Shown piece after piece: positions 1 through 5,770 of a stretch of DNA of 12,847 nucleotides. The first letter of the stretch is position 1. Every line of letters starts with the position of its first letter. A program made the position numbers and the translations under genes. The notes beneath the pieces are model-generated. The model was not told the DNA's origin. It ran no database searches and saw only the letters and a list, made by a program, of their open reading frames with translations. This DNA is from Legionella genomosp. 1 (GTDB lineage Bacteria; Pseudomonadota; Gammaproteobacteria; Legionellales; Legionellaceae). The DNA lies in contig CAMBHM010000020.1 in assembly GCA_945867185.1 (NCBI GenBank), positions 1 to 12,847 on the forward strand, in the 5' to 3' direction.

Positions 1-371
1 TGCTTGGCCAATACTTGTGTCGCCCGCACCCGATGTTGTGACATCAGAAATCCTTGTGCCACTATCCCCTGCCCCTCACGAAACAGATCCGGCAAAATGC
101 CCCGATAAGTCACATCAATCGTATGTTGATAGTCTGTAAGCTTAAAATGAATCAATAAATCAGTTGAGCGTCTAATAATACTCCCCGGTACCACCATGCC
201 ACCAATACGTATAGAACGATGTAAGGGCGCCTCCCCCAGAACCACTTGTGTCGGGGAATAAAACAAACTGATATTTTGACGTAATGCATATAGAACCAAG
301 AGGACAACCGAAGTCAACACCAAACCAAACCCTACCACCAGTCCTAGTCTACGTTTCCGCGCACCACGCAT
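1..371 (-). CDS. ccmE: Cytochrome c maturation protein CcmE (heme chaperone), 3' end cut by window edge
   Basis: CcmE is a periplasmic heme chaperone anchored by one N-terminal membrane helix. It takes heme from CcmC as a covalent adduct on a histidine and passes it to the CcmF/H ligase. About 123 codons are visible. Seen: a basic N-terminus (MRGARKRRLG), a hydrophobic helix at about residues 10-30, then hallmark CcmE stretches, YALRQNISLFYSP, IRIGGMVVPGSI and YRGILPDLFREGQGIVAQG, ending in VLAK. The last bases in the window are the first two of the next codon (CA-), which fits the conserved heme-binding His of the VLAKH motif. The ATG at 371 follows an AAGGG Shine-Dalgarno and lies one base after the ccmD stop. 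The remaining C-terminal tail lies outside the window. Identification is firm from sequence recognition. Confidence 0.96.
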   Translation of the reverse strand, partial: MRGARKRRLGLVVGFGLVLTSVVLLVLYALRQNISLFYSPTQVVLGEAPLHRSIRIGGMVVPGSIIRRSTDLLIHFKLTDYQHTIDVTYRGILPDLFREGQGIVAQGFLMSQHRVRATQVLAK

Positions 372-372
372 G

Positions 373-519
373 CTAAACCCTTTGAAACCACTGTTGTAGT
401 CGCTTTGTTGTCTGATGCCGTTGCCATCGCGCTCGCGCTAGCATTCCAGCGAATACTAACACTACAAATCCATAGGCAGACAACACATAGCCCGCATACT
501 CTCCCGTGAATACACTCAT
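373..519 (-). CDS. ccmD: Heme exporter protein CcmD, small membrane protein
   Basis: A 48-residue protein with a single transmembrane segment (about residues 10-28) after a short N-terminus rich in Tyr and Gly (GEYAGYVLSAYGF), followed by a basic, Gln-rich cytoplasmic tail (RARWQRHQTTKRLQQW). CcmD is the small subunit that helps release heme-loaded CcmE from the CcmC/CcmAB complex. Size, topology and position between ccmC and ccmE are what is expected. The ATG overlaps the ccmC stop as ATGA (4-base overlap) and is preceded by a strong AGGAG lying in the last codons of ccmC, so translation is probably coupled. The stop is one base before the ccmE ATG. The family has little sequence conservation, so the call rests on context plus the single-helix, Tyr-rich N-terminus and basic tail. 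Confidence 0.93.
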   Translation of the reverse strand: MSVFTGEYAGYVLSAYGFVVLVFAGMLARARWQRHQTTKRLQQWFQRV

Positions 520-1259
520 TTCGGAGCTCCTACTAAGATACGATTCACCCAACGTTGTCTTCGTTCACGCCATAACAAGCTCGTTCTTGCTTGATAAAGC
601 ACTAGCATCATTGAAAAAAACACAAAACCAAACAAAGTAACCAGTAACGGAGCTAACATACTGGGATGAATTTTTGGCGCCGATAACAATGAGATCGTAG
701 CCCCTTGATGCAACGTATTCCACCAATACACCGAGTAATGAATGATAGGTAAATCAACCAAACCCACCAACGTCAATATTGCAACCACTCGATCTCCTTG
801 CTCTTCTTGTTGATACGCTTGCCCCGTTGCGAGCAGTGCAGCATAGAGAAACAACAAAATAAGCTCAGAAGTCAACCGCGCGTCCCATACCCACCAAGCA
901 CCCCACATGGGTTTACCCCAAATACTCCCTGTCACCAAAGCCAACAGCGCCATACACGCCCCAACAGATAGCGATGATCGCAACAGCACACCAGCCAGTT
1001 TAATTCGCCAAATCAGCAACAAAAACGCCAGAAATCCCATGAATGCAAAAATAGCCATCGACAAAAACGCAGTGGGAACATGCACATAAATAAGTCGAAA
1101 TGCATCCCCCTGCTGATAATCCGGCGGCGCATAAAAAAGCCCCCAAACAAATCCTGTCATTAAAAAAAGGAAAGCCCCAGAAGCAAGCCAAGATAACCCC
1201 CGTCCTGAAATCTGATAAAAATATTGAGGGGAAGCCAACTGGTACAATAATTTCCACAT
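516..1259 (-). CDS. ccmC: Heme exporter protein CcmC
   Basis: A 247-residue inner membrane protein of the heme-handling superfamily. It presents heme to CcmE on the periplasmic side. Seen: about six transmembrane segments, the tryptophan-rich heme signature WGAWWVWDAR at residues 119-128 followed by LTSELILLFLY, and the two axial-ligand histidines at H60 (YVHVP) and H184 (NTLHQG), the same positions as in Escherichia coli CcmC. Length is normal. The start has no clear Shine-Dalgarno. Unlike the other genes here, ccmC is separated from its upstream neighbour ccmB by 110 bases that contain a likely promoter and small repeats, so it may be transcribed partly on its own. The 3' end overlaps ccmD by four bases. 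Confidence 0.97.
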   Translation of the reverse strand: MWKLLYQLASPQYFYQISGRGLSWLASGAFLFLMTGFVWGLFYAPPDYQQGDAFRLIYVHVPTAFLSMAIFAFMGFLAFLLLIWRIKLAGVLLRSSLSVGACMALLALVTGSIWGKPMWGAWWVWDARLTSELILLFLYAALLATGQAYQQEEQGDRVVAILTLVGLVDLPIIHYSVYWWNTLHQGATISLLSAPKIHPSMLAPLLVTLFGFVFFSMMLVLYQARTSLLWRERRQRWVNRILVGAPK

Positions 1260-1266
1260 AAGATAA

Positions 1267-1305
1267 CTACATCAGAGTAAGATAGACTGCACGCGGTCTA
1301 CATCA
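1267..1305 (-). repeat. Direct octamer repeat with start-stop (ATGTAG) elements in the ccmC leader
   Basis: Read on the minus strand, TGATGTAG occurs twice in the presumed ccmC leader, at 1267-1274 and 1298-1305, 31 bases apart. Each copy contains ATG directly followed by TAG, the smallest possible reading frame. They flank the small inverted repeat at 1283-1300. No Shine-Dalgarno precedes either. Chance is possible for an 8-base match in about 110 bases, though low. Confidence 0.4.
1283..1300 (-). other. Small inverted repeat (possible RNA hairpin) in the ccmC leader
   Basis: TAGAC and GTCTA form five-base arms around an eight-base loop, downstream of the predicted ccmC promoter and 24 bases before the ccmC start. 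In RNA this would be a modest hairpin with no U-tract behind it, so it does not look like an intrinsic terminator. Its function is unknown. It is listed because it sits between the two octamer repeats in an otherwise unexplained gap. Confidence 0.35.
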
Positions 1306-1319
1306 AAAGAATAGGCAAA

Positions 1320-1349
1320 ATTTTATCACTTCTTAGAAGCGATTGCCAA
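1320..1349 (-). promoter_or_regulatory. Probable internal promoter for ccmC(DE)
   Basis: On the minus strand a -35 box TTGGCA (1344-1349, five of six consensus bases) is followed after 18 bases by TAAAAT (1320-1325, five of six), with the extended -10 dinucleotide TG one base upstream of the -10. The start point would fall near 1313, giving a leader of about 54 bases before the ccmC ATG. The spacer contains CTTCTaAGAAG, a five-base-arm palindrome that could be an operator. This is a sigma-70-type match by eye. Confidence 0.6.
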
Positions 1350-1353
1350 CTCT

Positions 1354-1365
1354 GGTTTATAAACC
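1354..1365. promoter_or_regulatory. Perfect 12-bp palindrome just upstream of the ccmC promoter
   Basis: GGTTTATAAACC is a perfect palindrome four bases upstream of the predicted -35 box and just after the ccmB stop. Next to it, GAGCGGG occurs twice on the minus strand (1364-1370 and 1374-1380) exactly ten bases apart, one helical turn, partly inside the last ccmB codons. The position suits an activator site. No known regulator consensus was recognised. Confidence 0.4.
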
Positions 1366-1369
1366 CGCT

Positions 1370-2020
1370 CTATCCCGCTCGAATCACGCCTGCAATTGCA
1401 ATAGGCAATATCGAAAAAGACAACATGGACATTGCAAGCAAGATGGCGAGATAACCGCTGATTGGTAGCCCTTGCATGGCAGCGGCCAAAGTCCCACTGC
1501 CTAAAATCAAGAGCGGTAAGGTTAATGGCAACACCATCAAGGCCATCAACATCCCTTTATGTAAAAATCCGGTGTTGCAAGCGGCAGCCAACCCACATAG
1601 GGATACCATGGCTGGCGTTCCAAAACAAATGCTGCCCATCAATACCAAAGTTTCATTCACATTAAACGAAAATAAAAATGCCAATATGGGGCAAAGCAGT
1701 AGGATAGGTATCACATGGCCGATCCAATAAACGCCGATTTTAACACCTACATATAACGTCAGTGGATCCCCTGAAACCAACCATTGTTCAATAACGCCAT
1801 CATCGTAGTCTTCCTGAAACAATCTATCTGCTGATAATAAGAAAGCCAGCAACAGCGCTATCCAAACCAAACCCGGAGAAACCGTACGTAATACGTTCGG
1901 ATCGGATGGCATACTCAATGGAAAAAACACCAGGACCATTAGAAAGAAAAGACTCGCATTCACGACCACCTGCGGTTGTCGTTTGAATAAAGTCCATTCT
2001 CTAGAAATCTGTCGTCGCAT
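1370..2020 (-). CDS. ccmB: Heme exporter protein CcmB (membrane permease subunit)
   Basis: A 216-residue membrane protein, the permease partner of the ATPase CcmA. The CcmAB complex uses ATP to free heme-loaded CcmE from CcmC rather than to carry heme itself. Seen: a basic start (MRRQISREWTLFKRQP), about six transmembrane segments, and the family stretches FFPLSM, SPGLVWIALLLAFLLSADRLFQEDYDDGVIEQWL and LPLTLPLLILG. Length matches the family (about 220). The ATG at 2020 shares a base with the ccmA stop (TGATG), favouring coupled translation. An in-frame GTG one codon upstream (2023) is the alternative start. The gene ends shortly before a 110-base gap, the only loose joint in the cluster. Confidence 0.95.
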   Translation of the reverse strand: MRRQISREWTLFKRQPQVVVNASLFFLMVLVFFPLSMPSDPNVLRTVSPGLVWIALLLAFLLSADRLFQEDYDDGVIEQWLVSGDPLTLYVGVKIGVYWIGHVIPILLLCPILAFLFSFNVNETLVLMGSICFGTPAMVSLCGLAAACNTGFLHKGMLMALMVLPLTLPLLILGSGTLAAAMQGLPISGYLAILLAMSMLSFSILPIAIAGVIRAG

Positions 2021-2622
2021 CACAGACCATATACCTCATAATGCTGCTCTGTTGACAACGGATGATGAGAGGTCACAACCACCTGCCCACCGATGCTGCA
2101 ATGCGTCTTGATCTGGCTCATCAGCAGCCCTGTGGAGTCTTTATCTAAGCCTGCAAAGGGTTCATCCAATAACCATAATGGGGCTTCAGTCACCCCTAAT
2201 CGCAACAAACCAACACGGCGGCGTTGCCCTTGAGAAAGCAAGCCACACAGCACGTTTTCTAATCCGTTAAGTCCCAATGAGCACAGGCGCTCTTCATATC
2301 TCACCACACCATTAAGATCAAATTGGCAATACTCCCGAACCGTTAAGCGTTGACTAACCCCTGTACGATGTCCCACATAACAAATTTGTTTCTGATATAG
2401 GTTCAGATCGTTGTAAATGGACGTCCCTGCATAGCGAAGATCTCCTGTTGAAGGACTCAAAAGACCCGCAAGAAGTTTTAATAAAGTTGTTTTCCCAACG
2501 CCATTGTCCCCCTGCACATGCAGTAAAGTACCAGGCGTAACAACAAATCGCACTTGTCTTAAAAGTGATTTATCTGGGTAATCAAAACCAAGATCACAAA
2601 CCTCAAGCACTGTTTGACCCAC
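2020..2622 (-). CDS. ccmA: Heme exporter ATP-binding protein CcmA
   Basis: A cytoplasmic ABC ATPase of 200 residues, partner of CcmB. From the GTG at 2622: Walker A GDNGVGKTT at 38-46, Q-loop region near 79, signature LSQGQ at 129-133, Walker B WLLDE at 150-154, and the switch His at 186 (TSHHPL). The LSxGQ form and the short length are typical of CcmA. The start is uncertain: GTG 2622 (purine-rich GAAGAGAA upstream, protein begins MGQTVLEV like known CcmA), GTG 2610, or an unlikely TTG at 2658. The chosen start puts the first 20 bases inside rimI, so expression is probably coupled to rimI. Downstream ccmB begins on the stop codon. Confidence 0.93.
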   Translation of the reverse strand: MGQTVLEVCDLGFDYPDKSLLRQVRFVVTPGTLLHVQGDNGVGKTTLLKLLAGLLSPSTGDLRYAGTSIYNDLNLYQKQICYVGHRTGVSQRLTVREYCQFDLNGVVRYEERLCSLGLNGLENVLCGLLSQGQRRRVGLLRLGVTEAPLWLLDEPFAGLDKDSTGLLMSQIKTHCSIGGQVVVTSHHPLSTEQHYEVYGL

Positions 2623-3082
2623 TAGAAAATTCTCTTCGCAACACAATGGCGTCCTCAAGAATGGGATCTTCTCGATAATAGCCCCGTTTCACCGCGACCT
2701 GTTGAAATCCCAATTTTTGATATAACTGTAGTGCAACCAGATTACTAGGGCGCACTTCCAACACAAATGCATTGGTCGTCGATTGTTGCGGCGCATGCAT
2801 CACATGCTCTAACAAAAAGGCACCATGACCATGCCCCTGAAACAACGGGGCCACACAAATATTAAGAACATGACACGTCATCGGATCTTGATAGCGCGAT
2901 ATGATATAGGCTATCAAAGTAGGTGCATTGTTCTCCATCGACTCGAGGATCCGACAATCATACCCAACAAGCATGCAATCAGAAAGGATATCTCTACTCC
3001 AAGGCGCTCGATGTGCAACGCGTTCGATGGCGTACACCGCCTCTAGATCCGTCGGTTGCATGCCACGAACATGCCGAATCAT
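2603..3082 (-). CDS. rimI: Ribosomal-protein-alanine N-acetyltransferase RimI-like (GNAT)
   Basis: A 159-residue GNAT acetyltransferase. RimI acetylates the N-terminal alanine of ribosomal protein S18 with acetyl-CoA in the cytoplasm. Seen: N-terminal strand with RHVRGMQPTDLEAVYAIE, the APWS motif (26-29) shared by RimI proteins, acetyl-CoA loop QGHGHG at 82-87 fitting Q/RxxGxG, LEVRPSN (108-114) with Glu109, Tyr121 in LQLYQKLGF and the terminal GYYREDPILEDAIVL. Glu109 and Tyr121 sit twelve residues apart, as the catalytic Glu103 and Tyr115 of Escherichia coli RimI do. The ATG overlaps the lpdA stop by four bases and its end overlaps ccmA, so it sits inside a translationally linked run. Substrate is inferred; another GNAT target cannot be excluded. 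Confidence 0.88.
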   Translation of the reverse strand: MIRHVRGMQPTDLEAVYAIERVAHRAPWSRDILSDCMLVGYDCRILESMENNAPTLIAYIISRYQDPMTCHVLNICVAPLFQGHGHGAFLLEHVMHAPQQSTTNAFVLEVRPSNLVALQLYQKLGFQQVAVKRGYYREDPILEDAIVLRREFSSGSNSA

Positions 3083-4500
3083 GATTTCTTTTTTGGCATA
3101 TATAAATCAGTGATAGTGCCTTCAAAGATCTCAGCAGCTCCTGCAATGGTTTCAGAAAGCGTTGGATGGGGATGAATGGTTAACGCGAGATCTTCAACAT
3201 CACACCCCATCTCAATGGCTAAAGCAGTTTCAGCTATCAATTCTCCAGCGTTCAACCCAACAATGCCTGCGCCTAAAATACGTTTGGTCTTAGGACAAAA
3301 CAACAACTTGGTCATCCCTTCGCCTCGGCCCATACTCAATGCGCGCCCACTCGCCGCCCATGGGAACACCGCTTTTTCATAAACCGTACCAGCAGCTTTC
3401 GCGTCTTTTTCAGTCAAACCTGCCCAAGCAATTTCAGGATTGGTGTACGCAACGCTAGCAATACATCTGGGTTCGAAAGAGTGCTTCATACCGGCTATGA
3501 CTTCGGCAGCCACTTTTCCTTCTGGAATGGCTTTGTGCGCAAGCATAGGCTGGCCAACCACATCACCTATCGCAAAAATATGTGGCACATTCGTGCGCAT
3601 TTGCTTGTCCACGGGTATAAATCCACGTGCATCAACTGTAACACCTGCACGTTCTGCTGCAATGAGCGCACCATTGGGTTGACGTCCAACCGCCACCAAC
3701 ACTTGCTGAAAACGTTGCGGTGCAGTCGTCGCGTGTGCCCCTTCCATCGATACATAAATACCGTCTTTTTTCGCTTCCACTGCCGTTACTTTGGTTTTTA
3801 ATAGAAATTTCACCCCTTTCTTCGTCATGCGTTTTTGCAGCACGCTCACCAAATCCAGATCAGCACCTGGAATCAGTTGATCCATAAACTCAACCACCGT
3901 GACATCGACCCCCAAGGCTGCATACACCGTAGACAATTCAAGCCCAATGATCCCGCCACCCAATACGAGTAAACTACCTTTGATGTCCGCCAACTCCAAG
4001 GCTCTTGTGGAGCTAAAAATACGTTTGTCTTCAGGAATGAATGGTAAGCTGACCGATGCACTGCCCACCGCAATAATCGCGTGTTCAAACAAAACTGAAA
4101 CGGGACCCTCTTTGGCGTCTACCAACACTTCATGAGAACTGATGAAAACAGCCGTGCCCATCAACAGTTCCACTTTTCGTTGTTTGGCCAAAGCAGATAA
4201 ACCACCGGTCAATTTAGCAATAACGGTATTTTTCCAGGCTACTAATTTGGTACTGTCCACTGTCGACTTCCCAAATGTCACCCCCAACTCAGCCATTTCT
4301 TTTGTTTCATCCAGTACATTGGCTGTATGTAGCAACGCTTTAGAAGGGATGCACCCCACATTCAAACAAACGCCCCCTAGGGTCTCAAATCGCTCTACCA
4401 ACATCACACGTTGTCCCAGATCGGCCGCTCGAAATGCCGCTGTATACCCACCAGGACCGCTACCTATAACCAATACATTTGTTTTTATTTGTTTTTTCAT
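3079..4500 (-). CDS. lpdA: Dihydrolipoyl dehydrogenase (E3 of pyruvate dehydrogenase)
   Basis: A 473-residue FAD flavoprotein disulfide reductase. It reoxidises dihydrolipoyl groups on E2 and reduces NAD+. Domains in order: FAD-binding GSGPGG (13-18), redox disulfide GGVCLNVGCIPSKALL with Cys45 and Cys50, NAD-binding LGGGIIGLE in the middle, second FAD motif IFAIGDVVG, and the C-terminal dimerisation domain with HPHPTLSE, giving the catalytic pair His445-Glu450. All key residues are present and the length is normal. It starts nine bases after aceF behind a GAGAG ribosome site, so it is the E3 of this aceEF operon. It may also serve 2-oxoglutarate dehydrogenase if no other lpd exists, which the window cannot show. 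Its stop overlaps rimI. Confidence 0.97.
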   Translation of the reverse strand: MKKQIKTNVLVIGSGPGGYTAAFRAADLGQRVMLVERFETLGGVCLNVGCIPSKALLHTANVLDETKEMAELGVTFGKSTVDSTKLVAWKNTVIAKLTGGLSALAKQRKVELLMGTAVFISSHEVLVDAKEGPVSVLFEHAIIAVGSASVSLPFIPEDKRIFSSTRALELADIKGSLLVLGGGIIGLELSTVYAALGVDVTVVEFMDQLIPGADLDLVSVLQKRMTKKGVKFLLKTKVTAVEAKKDGIYVSMEGAHATTAPQRFQQVLVAVGRQPNGALIAAERAGVTVDARGFIPVDKQMRTNVPHIFAIGDVVGQPMLAHKAIPEGKVAAEVIAGMKHSFEPRCIASVAYTNPEIAWAGLTEKDAKAAGTVYEKAVFPWAASGRALSMGRGEGMTKLLFCPKTKRILGAGIVGLNAGELIAETALAIEMGCDVEDLALTIHPHPTLSETIAGAAEIFEGTITDLYMPKKKS

Positions 4501-4509
4501 ATCAGACTC

Positions 4510-5760
4510 TCATAATAAAATTCGTCGAAGATCACCCAGTCCGTCTGCTACAAATCGTGTGAATCGAGCAGCCTCAGCACCATCAATCACGCGGTGATCA
4601 TAAGATAAGGACAATGGCAGCATCAATCGAGGCACAAAACTACCCCCTTCATACACAGGCTTGATACTAGATCGAGATAATCCCAAAATAGCCACTTCGG
4701 GGGCATTCACAATCGGGGTAAAAGCAGTCCCTCCAATCCCCCCCAAGCTTGAAATCGTCAAACAGCCACCACTGAGATCTTGCGGAGATAGCCCTTGCTC
4801 TCGAGCTTTGGTGCTTAATCGCGCCATTTCTTTAGCAATCTCCAAAACAGACAGTTGCTCCACCTTTCTTATCACGGGCACTACCAAACCATCCGATGTT
4901 TCAACTGCGATCCCAACATTATAATATTGCTTATAAATCAAATGCTCGCCACTTGAATCAAGGGATGCATTGAAGGATGGGAATACTGCCAATGCTTTCG
5001 TAACGACCTTACAAACAAATGCCAATAGGGTGAGCTTGATCCCTGGAGTCTTTTTTTGCTCTGCTTGACGAAACGCTTCCAGAGTAGTGATGTCCGCTTC
5101 ATCAAATTGCGTAACATGAGGCACTGTAACCCAAGCACGGTGCAAATAGCTCCCTGTTAGTTTTTTAATTTTATTCAGTGGCTTTATCTCAATTCCACCA
5201 AATTTACTAAAATCAATCGACGGCATGCTCGGCGCTGCAAATCCCGAGCTAGGTTGATTCAATTTCTCTTTAACATACAGCATAACATCGTCTTTACTGA
5301 CTCGAGATTTTGGACCCGATCCCAACACTGCAGCCAAATCCACCCCTAATTCACGAGCCAATCGACGTGTGGCGGGCCCTGCTGAAATCAAGGAAGTATC
5401 AGCATCCCTTGAATCAGCTGGTAACGCTACAAAGGGAGGGTTCTTCTCCGGCGGCGTAGGCTTAGGCGTTTGTGAAATTGCCTCTTTAGACACTTCGGCT
5501 TTCTTAGGAGGATCCTCCGCCGTTTCTCGCAACGTTAAAATGAGATCGCCTTCTGAAACCTTATCGCCTACCTTCAAAGCTAACGAAGCCACCACACCCG
5601 ATTTTGGCGATGGAATTTCCATACTGGCTTTGTCTGACTCCAAGGTGATCAACGACGCATTTTCATGAATCTCATCGCCTTCTTTCACCAAGATTTCAAT
5701 GACATCCACGCCCACTGCCCCACCCATATCAGGCACAGTAATTTTTATAGGTTCAGCCAT
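4510..5760 (-). CDS. aceF: Pyruvate dehydrogenase E2, dihydrolipoamide acetyltransferase
   Basis: The core subunit of the complex; it moves the acetyl group from E1 to CoA. 416 residues. Domains in order: one lipoyl domain (about 3-80) with the lipoylated Lys44 in ESDKASME, a Pro/Lys/Glu-rich flexible linker (about 82-120), the peripheral-subunit-binding domain (about 128-167, ATRRLARELGVDLAAVLGSG), a short linker, and the catalytic acetyltransferase domain ending with SYDHRVIDGAEAARF, where His389 and Asp393 are the catalytic pair. Escherichia coli AceF carries three lipoyl domains and 630 residues, so this is a short, single-lipoyl form, which also occurs in other bacteria. The start follows GGGGAT ten bases after aceE. 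All catalytic residues are intact. Confidence 0.97.
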   Translation of the reverse strand: MAEPIKITVPDMGGAVGVDVIEILVKEGDEIHENASLITLESDKASMEIPSPKSGVVASLALKVGDKVSEGDLILTLRETAEDPPKKAEVSKEAISQTPKPTPPEKNPPFVALPADSRDADTSLISAGPATRRLARELGVDLAAVLGSGPKSRVSKDDVMLYVKEKLNQPSSGFAAPSMPSIDFSKFGGIEIKPLNKIKKLTGSYLHRAWVTVPHVTQFDEADITTLEAFRQAEQKKTPGIKLTLLAFVCKVVTKALAVFPSFNASLDSSGEHLIYKQYYNVGIAVETSDGLVVPVIRKVEQLSVLEIAKEMARLSTKAREQGLSPQDLSGGCLTISSLGGIGGTAFTPIVNAPEVAILGLSRSSIKPVYEGGSFVPRLMLPLSLSYDHRVIDGAEAARFTRFVADGLGDLRRILL

Positions 5761-5770
5761 ATCATCCCCA

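Noticed and set aside
2623..2658. Extension of ccmA upstream to a TTG at 2658.
   Set aside because: It would add a Cys-rich segment not found in CcmA proteins and lengthen the overlap with rimI; the GTG at 2622 gives a normal N-terminus.
4142..4597. A 151-codon open frame on the plus strand.
   Set aside because: Antisense to the N-terminal part of lpdA and the end of aceF; no domain, no ribosome site worth noting.
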